From the NCBI GenBank assembly GCA_016936815.1, contig JAFGXD010000079.1, positions 1-45,567 of the forward strand: DNA of 45,567 bases, written 5' to 3'. A program made the position numbers and the translations under genes. Of the stretch, positions 9,188 to 17,893 are shown in pieces; within the stretch, counting starts at the first letter, position 1, and each line of letters opens with the position of its first letter. The notes beneath the pieces were generated by a model. It did no database searches, was not told where the DNA came from, and was given only the letters and a program-made list of their open reading frames with translations. This DNA comes from Bacteroidales bacterium (GTDB lineage Bacteria; Bacteroidota; Bacteroidia; Bacteroidales; GWF2-38-335).

Positions 9188-10234
9188 ATGAAAACTTTAA
9201 GAAAACTTACATTTATATTTGGATTAATAACAATTTTAAGCTCATGTTCTTCAACCAATTTACTTACCATGAGTGTTACTGAACCTGCAATTGTATATCT
9301 TCCAAAAAGTATTGAAAAGATAGGTGTAATAAACAGGAGCTTGCCTAATGAAAACAAAAAACTTGTTGAAAACCTTGACAAAATTCTTACTATTGAAGGG
9401 AAAAACCTTGACAAAGACGCAGCTAATGAGGCTGTTAAGGGCGCATTTGAATCATTAATTAAAACCAATCGTTTTTCGTCAGTAAAAAACTTAGATACCA
9501 TTAATTTGAAATCTGTTTACCCCGGAGTTTTTCCTCCCGCTATTGATTGGGCTTCAGTAAACAGAATTTGTGAACAAAACGAGGTACAAGCTTTGTTTGT
9601 ACTTTCATTTTTCGACACCGATTCTAAAATTCATTACAAAACTCAAAATGTGGAAGTTACAGGACCATTGGGTGTTAAAATTCCGGCAATTGAACATCAT
9701 GCTACACTTGCTACACTTGTAAAAACAGGATGGAGAATTTACCTTCCATCGGAAAGGGAAATAATTGACGAATTGGTTATGAGTGACGAAATTTTTGTTA
9801 CCGGAAAAGGAATTAATCCTGCTAAAGCCATAGCTACCATTGCCGGAAGAAAAGATGCAGTAAATCGCCTTAGCTACAATTTTGGATATTCATATCCACC
9901 CAGAATTATGCCCAACAGAATAAGAGTATCTAGAGAATATTTTGTAAGAGGGACGGATAATTTTAAAATAGCAAAACGAAGGGCGCAAACAGGCGACTGG
10001 GATGGTGCAGCAAAACTCTGGGCTCAGGAAACAAATCATCCCAAAAGCAAAGTGGCAGGGAGAGCTTATTACAATATGGCAATTATTAACGAAATTAATG
10101 GGAATCTAGACGAAGCAATTGTAAACGCCTCAAAATCTTATACAGATTATAAAAACAAAAGAGCTCTAAATTACTTGAATATATTGCGTTACAGGATTAA
10201 TCAACAAAACGAGTTAAAACGACAAGAGGAATAA
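9188..10234 (+). CDS. DUF6340-type lipoprotein with C-terminal TPR-like helices
   Basis: A 348-residue envelope lipoprotein. The lipoprotein signal ends in LSSC, with lipid-bearing Cys20. The next part (VTEPAIVYLPKSIEKIGVINRS) is what I recognise as the start of the DUF6340 family of Bacteroidota. The C-terminal part from about 255 onward (GDWDGAAKLWAQET, then AYYNMAIINEINGNLDEAI) reads as two tetratricopeptide-like repeats, suggesting a protein-binding role. I use the ATG at 9188; a TTG seven codons earlier is in frame but would place polar residues before the signal. It is followed after 12 bases by the L,D-transpeptidase gene, so the two are likely cotranscribed. Function unknown. Confidence 0.78.
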   Translation: MKTLRKLTFIFGLITILSSCSSTNLLTMSVTEPAIVYLPKSIEKIGVINRSLPNENKKLVENLDKILTIEGKNLDKDAANEAVKGAFESLIKTNRFSSVKNLDTINLKSVYPGVFPPAIDWASVNRICEQNEVQALFVLSFFDTDSKIHYKTQNVEVTGPLGVKIPAIEHHATLATLVKTGWRIYLPSEREIIDELVMSDEIFVTGKGINPAKAIATIAGRKDAVNRLSYNFGYSYPPRIMPNRIRVSREYFVRGTDNFKIAKRRAQTGDWDGAAKLWAQETNHPKSKVAGRAYYNMAIINEINGNLDEAIVNASKSYTDYKNKRALNYLNILRYRINQQNELKRQEE

Positions 10235-10246
10235 TTTTTCTTAACT

Positions 10247-12112
10247 GTGAAAACTACATTTTTTCTAACCTTCTTAATTTGCTTCTTTGCTCTAATAATT
10301 GCTTTTTCCGGATGCAGTGGAAATAAAAAAGAGAAAGAACAAACTCCCCTTGAACAAATATACTCAAGCAAGTTTTCTTACGACTCCATTTCAACTTACC
10401 TTATAAAGGAACTATCCTTACAAAAGGATACAATTGGATATTTCCCCGATTCAATAAAATATTATGAGGTGTTAAAAATGTATTATTCAGAAAGAAAATT
10501 TCAACCTATTTTAATAAATCAAAACCTTAATAATCCAGACATAGACTCTATTTTAAAGCAGTTAATAAACTCTGAACTGCACGGATTATTAAGAAGCTTT
10601 TATCGTTTAAATGATATAATTGAACTTTTAGATTCGTCAAAAAACTCATTTATTGAAAATGAAATAATTAATTATCAATTACTTGCAAGAGCCGATATTG
10701 TTATTTCAAACTCATTGTTGGAGTATTCAGGCGATTTGCAATATGGAAGAATACATCCGGCTTTGCTGTGGAAAACACATCACGGAATGAAGATGAAAAC
10801 ACGGGACTCAACTACATTCTTCAATCCGCTGAAAGCAATCTCAAAATCCGATTATTTAAAATCTATTCAGCCAAATGGCAGAGATTATAAGAAATTGCAA
10901 AACACTCTTAAATATTATTTAAAAATTAAAGAATCAGGTGGTTGGGATAGTCTTTTTTTAAAAGTTGAAAAAATTGAATTTGGCACCAAAACAAGCTTTG
11001 CCGATAGTTTAGCAAAACGTCTCTTGCAAACATACGATATTGACAGCCTAATTCTTAGCAAAATTCCAATGGAAGGTTATAACGATAGTATCTTGTTTAA
11101 AGCCTTAAAAAATTATCAGTCAAAAAACGGACTATTAAATGATGGTGTAATTGGAAAACATACAATTAATAGCCTTAATATTTCTGTTGACGACAGAATT
11201 AAAAAAATTTCGGCAAATCTTGAAAGATTTAGATGGTTTGAATATCCCGACACAGGAATTTACATTAAAGTAAATCTTCCGGAGTTTATGCTATACCTTC
11301 AAGACAAAGGAAAAACAAGACTTACCATGAAAATATGCTGTGGGGAAGTTAGAGAAAAAAAATACGATGAAAAGATGAAGACCTATCTTAAAACAAAGAA
11401 AAAATATCATAAGCCCAATAATCATGAAACTCCTACAATGTTTAGCAAGATTTCATATTTTGTATTAAACCCTGAATGGATTGTTCCGAAAAACATTACC
11501 GATAACGAAATTATTTATAAAGCTCTAAAAGATTCTAATTACATTGAAAACAATAATTACTGCATTTTTGACGGCGACGAGCAAATAGATCCAAAAACAA
11601 TAGACTGGAAATATTATGCCGACAAACGATTGCCTTATAAAATTAAGCAAAGTTCCGGAGATGGAAACGCTTTAGGAAAGATAAAATTTATGTTCGACAA
11701 TAAACACAGTATTTACCTTCACGACACACCAAACAAAGCAGCTTTTAACAGAGCTTACCGTGCCGTTAGTCATGGTTGCGTTAGAATTCAAAAACCACTT
11801 GAATTAGCCGAAATTCTTATTGAAGATCACAAAAGATGGGATTTTGATGCAATTAGGATGGAGTTAGGAATGAAACCAATTGACGATGAAGACAAGATTA
11901 AATACAAGAAGAAATTGAAGAAATTTGAAGAAAGGATGGAAAAAATGGCCGAGGAAGGCGGAAAACTGGAAACCAAAAGTGTGTATCTGGAAAAAGGCGT
12001 CCCGTTGTATATCGACTATTACACTTGCTGGGTTGACAGTGCCGGAATAATTCAATTCAGACAAGATATTTACAATAGAGATAAAGACCTAATCAGAGCA
12101 TTGTTTAAATAA
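10247..12112 (+). CDS. L,D-transpeptidase lipoprotein, YcbB-like
   Basis: A 621-residue envelope enzyme predicted to make 3-3 cross-links in peptidoglycan, or to attach proteins to it. The start codon is GTG. The signal ends in FSGC, with lipid-bearing Cys23. An N-terminal scaffold domain spans about 60-270. A peptidoglycan-binding-like segment (LFKALKNYQSKNGLLNDGVI, residues 283-302) comes next. The YkuD catalytic domain (about 335-530) carries HD at 492-493 and SHGCVR at 508-513, with catalytic Cys511. A basic insertion at about 370-395 separates the first strands of the catalytic domain. An acidic/basic coiled tail of about 90 residues follows. It is the second gene of a pair with the DUF6340 lipoprotein. 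Confidence 0.9.
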   Translation: MKTTFFLTFLICFFALIIAFSGCSGNKKEKEQTPLEQIYSSKFSYDSISTYLIKELSLQKDTIGYFPDSIKYYEVLKMYYSERKFQPILINQNLNNPDIDSILKQLINSELHGLLRSFYRLNDIIELLDSSKNSFIENEIINYQLLARADIVISNSLLEYSGDLQYGRIHPALLWKTHHGMKMKTRDSTTFFNPLKAISKSDYLKSIQPNGRDYKKLQNTLKYYLKIKESGGWDSLFLKVEKIEFGTKTSFADSLAKRLLQTYDIDSLILSKIPMEGYNDSILFKALKNYQSKNGLLNDGVIGKHTINSLNISVDDRIKKISANLERFRWFEYPDTGIYIKVNLPEFMLYLQDKGKTRLTMKICCGEVREKKYDEKMKTYLKTKKKYHKPNNHETPTMFSKISYFVLNPEWIVPKNITDNEIIYKALKDSNYIENNNYCIFDGDEQIDPKTIDWKYYADKRLPYKIKQSSGDGNALGKIKFMFDNKHSIYLHDTPNKAAFNRAYRAVSHGCVRIQKPLELAEILIEDHKRWDFDAIRMELGMKPIDDEDKIKYKKKLKKFEERMEKMAEEGGKLETKSVYLEKGVPLYIDYYTCWVDSAGIIQFRQDIYNRDKDLIRALFK

Positions 12113-12140
12113 AATCAGCTTAATTCTATTATAAACAAAA

Positions 12141-12459
12141 CTACTTATACCTCACAAACCTAATTATTAAATCCTTATTATTAGTAGTAGAAATTTTCAG
12201 TAAAAACATACCTGATTGTAAAGATCTTACATCAACAACTTTATTGTGGCCTGATAAGATTTGGTTACCATACAAATCGTAAATACAAAAACCAATTACT
12301 TCTGTTGATTCTATATACAAATAATCATTTACCGGATTAGGATAGATTCTAATACTATTTTCCAAATTATCTACTTTAATTAGTGCAGTATCAACCACAA
12401 AAACGTGTGATTCAAGGTTAAACAAATAACAATACAGATAATGCAAATAGTATTCGCAT
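12141..12459 (-). pseudogene. Remnant secreted-protein gene: signal peptide plus type IX sorting domain, frameshifted
   Basis: The main open frame (12141-12461) has no ATG. Its last ~75 residues are a typical type IX secretion C-terminal sorting domain: IRIYPNPVNDYLYIES, then IYDLYGNQILSG, then LQSGMFLLKIST. In another frame an ATG at 12459 (minus) gives MRILFALSVLLFV and then a TAA at 12418-12420. That is a plausible signal peptide start, and it lies one base out of frame with the sorting domain. Joining the two would give a ~100-residue protein with almost no cargo. I read it as the leftover of a deleted secreted protein, with a +1 shift at about 12420-12430. A short intact gene with a sequencing error is the alternative. 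Confidence 0.6.
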
Positions 12460-12530
12460 AGCTAAAAATAAGTATATCGTACAAAACAACAGTAGAACAA
12501 CAAAAGCAAGCCTATACTAAAAATAAAATC

Positions 12531-14288
12531 TTACTTCCTTCCAACCTTAACTCTATTGCCTTTTCCGGGGTTGGCTGCAAGAAAAGCATCTACTTTGGCT
12601 TGTAGTCTTCCGGATTCTTTATGCTTGATTAACATTTGAGTAATTTCAGCAGTAGAGTAAGAGTTTACATTGGACTCTGTTCTTACCGTTGGGAAAGGAG
12701 AATCTGCATATAAAGAAGGCTTCTTGCTGAAATTGGCAATCTTTTTCTTAGCAACTGCTCCATCTTGAATTACTCCGTTAATTATTTGAAATGGATCTCC
12801 GTTTTCCTGAGCAAAATACAAATAGTTATTTGCTTCGTCGTGTTCGGCTATTGCATCAAATCCATCGGCAATCATTACCAAATAATAAGATCCTGTAAAT
12901 GCTTTGTTGCTTCCCGGATTGCTTGGGTCGGGAATGCTTGTTGGCATTGAATAAGTGAACTGGAAGTAATTTCCCGGATCTGAACCTGATGGATCGTAAA
13001 GTGCATCGGCAACAGACCAACCTGCAGGTACATCAATATAATTCCACCAGTTTCCTGAAGCTCCGTAAAGTGTAGCTCCGGTAACATCTGCCAAATTTCC
13101 GTCTTGTCCGTAAGAACCATACTCGTTGGTATAGTAATCGTATAGAACTATTCCGTAATCGTTGGCATCGTAAGCATTGTAATACAAGTAAACTATATTC
13201 CATTTGTTGGAGGCGGTAATGGCACTCTGACCAACATTATAAACATTGTAAGAACATTTTCTGTTAAGAAGACTTGGGCCTGAGCCATAATCGTATGAAT
13301 CGTATTCATCAGCTAAAGCCCAACCAACAAGATCGTAAGTAGAAGAAGAACTTCCGGGAGTTGAATAATTTGAATTTAAAGATTTTGCAACAAAAGCGCA
13401 GAAACAAAATTCATTTACAAAGAAATTGTAGTCAACCCAAATGTAACCGTTGTCGCCCCAATTTGTTCCCCAGGAGTTAACAACTCTAAAAGCCCCATTT
13501 GGACCTTTGTTGTCGTCGTAACCACATAAAGCCATTGCGTGGTAAGCATGTTGCATTCCGGGATCTAAGTAAGTGTCGGAACTAATAATGTTGCTTGAAT
13601 TCCAACTCATAAAATTATCGCCAAGTTTTGCTCCAATAGCAACGGCACGACCATCGTTAAGATAGTCTTTAATCTCATTAATATTGGTATAGGAAATTTT
13701 TCTGTAATTCTCTATTTTGTAAGAATTTGCTTCACCTGTCCATTCTGATTCCGGAGAAGAGGAACAATCGCCCAAGCCGGTGTAAGGAACTTTGCTAAGT
13801 GTTGCAACTCCTCTTGATACCATTATGTCGAAAGCCGATTCGAAACCGGTTCCGTTACAATCTTCGCCTTTATTGGCATTAGAAATTGCCCAGAATAAAT
13901 CTTTAGGGCTAAACTGATTTGAACTTGTAGCAAGCTGAGAGCTGCTTAAACCATTGTCAACACCATGCAAAAAGGTTCGTAAATTGTAACCAAGCGACCA
14001 TGCCACACAAGTGCCGTACTGACCTTGATTTCCAATAGGCGGGAATTTTGCTGAAAGGTCAACTGAGCTGGGAAGACTTCCGTCGTCAATTGTTTCGTCG
14101 AGGTTAATATCTTGTTCCAATTCGTCAAGATTTTCATCTTCTGCTCCAATCCAACCAAGAAGGTAGTTTAGAGCTCCGTCGGGAGATAATTCTTCCTCAT
14201 CGCAGGCCGAAAATGTTAATACTGTGGCAAATAAAAAGAATAAACTTGCCGCAGCCAATAGGCTTATTTTTTTCATTTTTGATTTCAT
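12531..14288 (-). CDS. Papain-like (C1) cysteine protease lipoprotein
   Basis: A 585-residue surface or periplasmic lipoprotein, with a signal ending in TFSAC and lipid-bearing Cys29. The catalytic domain spans about 75-305: Gln88 in GNQGQYGTCVAWS (oxyanion hole), Cys94 (nucleophile), His250 in HAYHAMALCGYDD, and Asn271 in VVNSWGTNWGDNGYIWV. All C1 catalytic residues are present. There is only a short acidic linker (30-70), with no long inhibitory propeptide. The C-terminal half (about 310-530) is rich in Tyr, Asn and Gly and looks like a beta-sandwich I cannot name. The last 50 residues are basic. It has no type IX sorting domain, unlike many secreted neighbours. It starts five bases after the pentapeptide gene, so the two are cotranscribed. 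Confidence 0.85.
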   Translation of the reverse strand: MKSKMKKISLLAAASLFFLFATVLTFSACDEEELSPDGALNYLLGWIGAEDENLDELEQDINLDETIDDGSLPSSVDLSAKFPPIGNQGQYGTCVAWSLGYNLRTFLHGVDNGLSSSQLATSSNQFSPKDLFWAISNANKGEDCNGTGFESAFDIMVSRGVATLSKVPYTGLGDCSSSPESEWTGEANSYKIENYRKISYTNINEIKDYLNDGRAVAIGAKLGDNFMSWNSSNIISSDTYLDPGMQHAYHAMALCGYDDNKGPNGAFRVVNSWGTNWGDNGYIWVDYNFFVNEFCFCAFVAKSLNSNYSTPGSSSSTYDLVGWALADEYDSYDYGSGPSLLNRKCSYNVYNVGQSAITASNKWNIVYLYYNAYDANDYGIVLYDYYTNEYGSYGQDGNLADVTGATLYGASGNWWNYIDVPAGWSVADALYDPSGSDPGNYFQFTYSMPTSIPDPSNPGSNKAFTGSYYLVMIADGFDAIAEHDEANNYLYFAQENGDPFQIINGVIQDGAVAKKKIANFSKKPSLYADSPFPTVRTESNVNSYSTAEITQMLIKHKESGRLQAKVDAFLAANPGKGNRVKVGRK

Positions 14289-14293
14289 AGTTT

Positions 14294-15274
14294 TTATTTT
14301 ATTATTTCTGTTTTTGTAAATTCTTTATTTGTTGAATAGAATGAATTAGTAATTTTTAGTCCTTCTGGATTTTCAATTTTTATTTTATCTGTTTCGGGAA
14401 TTCCCATTAAAAAAGTAGATTCAGTAATTATCATATCTTTTTGAGAAACAAGTTCATTCATTTGCACCAAGCCCATAAATACTACTTTTTCAAAACTAGT
14501 ATAACCTGCAAAAACAGCATTATTAAACTGCGCTTTTTCGTGAAAAACAGAGTTGTTGAAAATGGCTTTATCTTTAAAAATTGACTGGTTTAGATTAAAA
14601 TCCCTCATTGCCGAAATGGATGTAAATTCTACATATTTTTTAAAATTTGAAGCTGAAAACTGAGCAATTCCGTGAAAAACAGCATTTTGAAAATAGGTGA
14701 TTCCCTCGAAAACGGCTCTCATAAAATTGATATTTCCTAAACTTACAATTCTATGAAATTTTGCTTCATCCTTAAAAAAAGTTGAAGAAAAATAGTTGTC
14801 TTTATTCTTAAAATAAGCTCCTTCGAAACCGGCTTTCTTATCGAAAATAGATTGCGAAAAATTTACAATTCCATCAAAAATAGCCTCATTGAACAAAACC
14901 TCTTCCTTAAATTTGCAGTTTAAAAAGTTAACACTTTTATTGAATCTAACGAAGTACTTTGCTTTTTTATCGTCGGTTTTAAAACAGCTAACGTTGCCTG
15001 TAAAAGTGCAATTGTCGAAAGTAATTGACGAATTTATGTAAATTCGATAATTATCGGATGATTCTATAGTCTTCTTTTTTAGAGAAGTAAAATCGAGATT
15101 TCCGTTTATTGTGGCATTTTTGTAATAAATGTCTTTTCCTTTTTCCAAATCCTTAATTATGCTGGAGGCATCAACAGTAGTGGCGTTTTCGTTAGTATTT
15201 GACGAATTTGTGCAACCTGCTATTATTAAAAAAGAATTGGAAAGAATAAGCAGTAGAAGAAATATTTTTTTCAT
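14294..15274 (-). CDS. Pentapeptide-repeat-like lipoprotein
   Basis: A 326-residue lipoprotein, with a signal ending in IIAGC and lipid-bearing Cys21. From about residue 60 to 285 it repeats a pattern of Phe every five residues (for example FNEAIFDGIVNFSQSIF and FNNSVFHEKAQFNNAVF). This is the F-type pentapeptide repeat that folds into a four-sided beta helix. I use the ATG at 15274; a TTG nine codons upstream adds a polar stretch before the signal. It sits between the QGK-repeat gene (41-base gap) and the papain-like protease (5-base gap). Such proteins usually act as binding surfaces; no enzyme motif is visible. Confidence 0.75.
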   Translation of the reverse strand: MKKIFLLLLILSNSFLIIAGCTNSSNTNENATTVDASSIIKDLEKGKDIYYKNATINGNLDFTSLKKKTIESSDNYRIYINSSITFDNCTFTGNVSCFKTDDKKAKYFVRFNKSVNFLNCKFKEEVLFNEAIFDGIVNFSQSIFDKKAGFEGAYFKNKDNYFSSTFFKDEAKFHRIVSLGNINFMRAVFEGITYFQNAVFHGIAQFSASNFKKYVEFTSISAMRDFNLNQSIFKDKAIFNNSVFHEKAQFNNAVFAGYTSFEKVVFMGLVQMNELVSQKDMIITESTFLMGIPETDKIKIENPEGLKITNSFYSTNKEFTKTEIIK

Positions 15275-15315
15275 CTTTTTAAAGGGAATTATGGTTTTCA
15301 AAACGACTTGGTAAA

Positions 15316-15858
15316 TTAGTTTGTTTTACCTCCCGATTTGCCTTGAGTTTTACCCTGAGTAGTTCCTTGGGTTTTACCCTGTGTCTTACCCTGCGATTGG
15401 GTATCACCTGCTTTAACTTCCTTAACTTCTTTTTCGGTAACTTTAACCTGAGTTTTGCCCTGAGTTTGGGTCTTCGTTTCTGTTGCTTTAATTTCCTGCT
15501 TCTCTTTTCCTAAAGCTTTTCCCTGAGTCTTAACTTCAGTAGCCTTAATTTCTTGCTTTTCTTTTCCTAAAGCCTTACCTTGACCGGGATTTCCTTCTTT
15601 ACCCAATGCTTTTCCTTGATTTTTGTTTTCAATCTCTTTTTTTACATCAACTTTTGTAGCATCTGCGTTTTCAATTGAACTTTGTTGTTTTTGCTTTCTA
15701 ATTTGCTCCTTTTTTTCGGCAGGAACAGTTTTATTTACTTTTTCCATAAAGGACATACCGGATTGTTTTTTTTGTTCGGGTTCCTGAGCCATAGTCAATA
15801 CCGGTAAACAGAAAACTAATAACGTAATAATAATCAGACTTGTTCTAATATTTTTCAT
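15316..15858 (-). CDS. Secreted lysine/glutamine-rich repeat protein (QGK repeats)
   Basis: A 180-residue protein with a signal peptide (1-24, cut after TMA). After it, the sequence is low-complexity and strongly charged, and contains many Gln-Gly-Lys units. The core is a 19-residue repeat present twice (TQGKALGKEKQEIKATE type, residues 92-129), with shorter QGKALGKE and QGKTQ copies around it. Likely disordered. I do not recognise a family. It is the first gene of a likely three-gene operon with the pentapeptide lipoprotein and the papain-like protease. A box TATATTTA preceded by TTG at 21 bases lies upstream, one base short of the Bacteroidota promoter consensus. Confidence 0.7.
   Translation of the reverse strand: MKNIRTSLIIITLLVFCLPVLTMAQEPEQKKQSGMSFMEKVNKTVPAEKKEQIRKQKQQSSIENADATKVDVKKEIENKNQGKALGKEGNPGQGKALGKEKQEIKATEVKTQGKALGKEKQEIKATETKTQTQGKTQVKVTEKEVKEVKAGDTQSQGKTQGKTQGTTQGKTQGKSGGKTN
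15472..15585 (-). repeat. Two tandem 57-base coding repeats inside the QGK gene
   Basis: Two adjacent 57-base units encode near-identical 19-residue blocks, residues 92-110 and 111-129. They differ at the first residue (Gly/Thr) and near the end (Val/Thr). A shorter third copy of the QGKALGKE part lies just upstream in the reading direction. Such units can expand or contract by slippage. Confidence 0.8.
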
Positions 15859-15941
15859 AATATAAAAGATTTAAAAATGTCAATAAATATACAACAATTT
15901 GAACAAATATTTCAAGTCTTTATTGTTTTTTTATTTTTAAT

Positions 15942-16631
15942 TCAATCTTTTTTAACGTCAGAAACAATTTTTCCGTCCTCTATAGTAATAATGCGCCTTG
16001 CTTTATTTACAACCCTAGGGTCGTGGGTTGAAAAAATAAATGTTGTTTGTTCTTCACGGTTAAGCTTTTCCATTAAATCGAGCAAACTTTCGGTTGTTTT
16101 AGAATCCAGATTGGCTGTTGGTTCGTCGGCCAAAACAAATTTTGGTTTAGATGCTAATGCCCTGGCCACCGCAACTCTTTGCTGTTGACCACCCGATAAT
16201 TTTCCCGGTCGCTTGTTTACAAAGTCTTCCAACCCAACAGCTTTTAATAATTCCATGGCTCTAATGGTTCTTTTGCTTTTTGGCTCTTTCTGCAATTCCA
16301 TAATAAATTCAACATTTTCCTTAGCTGTAAGAACAGGAATAAGGTTATAAGCCTGAAATACAAAGCCAATATTATTAAGTCTGAAATCGGTTAGTTGCGA
16401 CGAATTTAGTTTATCTATTCTAACATCGTTTATTAGAATTTCTCCTTTTGTTGGCACATCCAAACCACCCAACATGTTTAAAAAGGTTGTTTTTCCCGAA
16501 CCAGAAGGACCAACAATTGCTGTAAATTCCGATTCGGCAATTTCCAAATTAATGCCGTTAACAGCATGAACAGCATGAGTTTCGGGATCGTAAATCTTGT
16601 GTAAATCTATGGTTTTTATTATTGTTTTCAT
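15942..16631 (-). CDS. LolD/MacB-type ABC transporter ATPase
   Basis: A 229-residue cytoplasmic ATPase of the MacB/LolD/FtsE superfamily. Walker A is GPSGSGKT (41-48), Q-loop Gln93, signature LSGGQ (145-149), Walker B FVLADE (165-170), H-loop His203. It is the last gene of the tetR-permease-permease-ATPase unit, 24 bases after the second permease. Such systems move lipoproteins, peptides or drugs at the outer face of the inner membrane by mechanotransmission. The TGA stop shows again that TGA ends genes here. Because a TetR regulator leads the operon, export of a toxic compound or envelope stress is more likely than constitutive lipoprotein sorting. Confidence 0.88.
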   Translation of the reverse strand: MKTIIKTIDLHKIYDPETHAVHAVNGINLEIAESEFTAIVGPSGSGKTTFLNMLGGLDVPTKGEILINDVRIDKLNSSQLTDFRLNNIGFVFQAYNLIPVLTAKENVEFIMELQKEPKSKRTIRAMELLKAVGLEDFVNKRPGKLSGGQQQRVAVARALASKPKFVLADEPTANLDSKTTESLLDLMEKLNREEQTTFIFSTHDPRVVNKARRIITIEDGKIVSDVKKD

Positions 16632-16655
16632 TGTAAATATTGATTTTTTAAATTA

Positions 16656-17876
16656 TTAATTATAATCTTTTATAGCTTCTACAGGTCTTAATTTCAGTGC
16701 TTTGCGAGCAGGATAAATGCATGCTGCCACAGCAACAAAAATTACTAGCCCAATAATTTCAACATATTCGTACCACGCCAGTTCAGGGTACATTACGGAG
16801 GCATAACCCACTTGCTCGAAGCCTTCCGAAAAGCTTTCAAAATTTATTCCGCTATTGCCGGTAACAAAAACTATTACAGCGGCAAAAAGGGTTCCTATTA
16901 CTGCTCCAACTATTGAGAGAAAAATTGTTTCAAGCATAATCATTGTAAACACCCTTTTCTTACTCATTCCAACAGCCAGAAGCATTCCGAGTTCTTTTCT
17001 GCGTTCCATTACCGACATCATCATGGTGTTAATTATTCCAAAAGAAAGAGCCAGAAGAATAATCAGAATAATTACAAAAAGCATAAAATCGCCCATTTCA
17101 ACCAACATACCAACGTCGGGAAGAATTTTTATCCACGATTGTACATCCAGATTTTTGTATGTTTCTTCAAGCGTTTCAACTGTTTCATGTAGTGTTTTGT
17201 GGTTTTTCAGCCTAACAATTATTTCGTGGGCATTAGAACTGTTAAGGCCAATAAGATTTTCTAAATCGGAGGTTCTTGTAAAAACGGTTCTCCCATCGAA
17301 CATGCCGTTGTGGGTTTTGTAAATTCCTACAATTGTGAAATTTACTTTTATTGAACTGGTATCGGGTTTTGTAAGGTTAATAGCAATTTCGTCGCCCACT
17401 TTTGCTCTTAACTTCTCGGAAATTTTTCTGCTAATTACAATCTGAGGACTTTTTAAGGAAGTAAAATATTCTCCGGTATCAATTTTTTCGCTAATTCCAC
17501 TAACCATTTTTTCTTTCTCAGGATTAACGGAGTAAAGAACAACACCGGTTGAATTGTGTTCAGTTTGTGCAGAATTCAAGAGTTTGTAACGGATTGAAAC
17601 AGCCTCAACTGCGGGGAGTTTTTCAATTTCGGAAGCAATATTCTCGGCCTCTTCAATAATATGAATTAACTCATTATTTTCTAAAAAGTGAGGATTATGA
17701 AGCTGAATATGAGACGATTCGTTGTTAACAGCTTCATTTATTCTGTCTTTTATTAAACCATTCATTAATCCAACCGAAAAAGTTCCTCCAAACATTCCAA
17801 TTGCAACGGCCATAATAACAACCAGACTTCTAATTTTATTACGCCAAATATTTCTCCAGGCAATAGACCAAATCAT
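16656..17876 (-). CDS. MacB/FtsX-family ABC permease (second of pair)
   Basis: A 406-residue inner-membrane permease. Its first membrane helix is at about 15-37. A large periplasmic MacB-PCD domain follows (about 40-260), then the three FtsX-domain helices at about 265-290, 315-342 and 372-393. The motif SVMERRKELGMLLAVGMSKK (residues 288-307) is the cytoplasmic coupling region typical of LolC/E and MacB. It shares organisation with the neighbouring permease, so the transporter is probably a heterodimer of the two plus an ATPase dimer. It starts 17 bases after the other permease gene. Confidence 0.85.
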   Translation of the reverse strand: MIWSIAWRNIWRNKIRSLVVIMAVAIGMFGGTFSVGLMNGLIKDRINEAVNNESSHIQLHNPHFLENNELIHIIEEAENIASEIEKLPAVEAVSIRYKLLNSAQTEHNSTGVVLYSVNPEKEKMVSGISEKIDTGEYFTSLKSPQIVISRKISEKLRAKVGDEIAINLTKPDTSSIKVNFTIVGIYKTHNGMFDGRTVFTRTSDLENLIGLNSSNAHEIIVRLKNHKTLHETVETLEETYKNLDVQSWIKILPDVGMLVEMGDFMLFVIILIILLALSFGIINTMMMSVMERRKELGMLLAVGMSKKRVFTMIMLETIFLSIVGAVIGTLFAAVIVFVTGNSGINFESFSEGFEQVGYASVMYPELAWYEYVEIIGLVIFVAVAACIYPARKALKLRPVEAIKDYN

Positions 17877-17893
17877 AATTAATTGTTTTAAAG

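Noticed and set aside
15400-15600. Repeat region as a mobile or phase-variation element
   Set aside because: The repeats are whole codons (57 bases, 19 residues) inside one intact gene, so a length change would not shift the frame.
15877-16188. Plus-strand frame overlapping the LolD-type ATPase gene
   Set aside because: It lies opposite strongly conserved ATPase motifs and has the composition of an antisense shadow.
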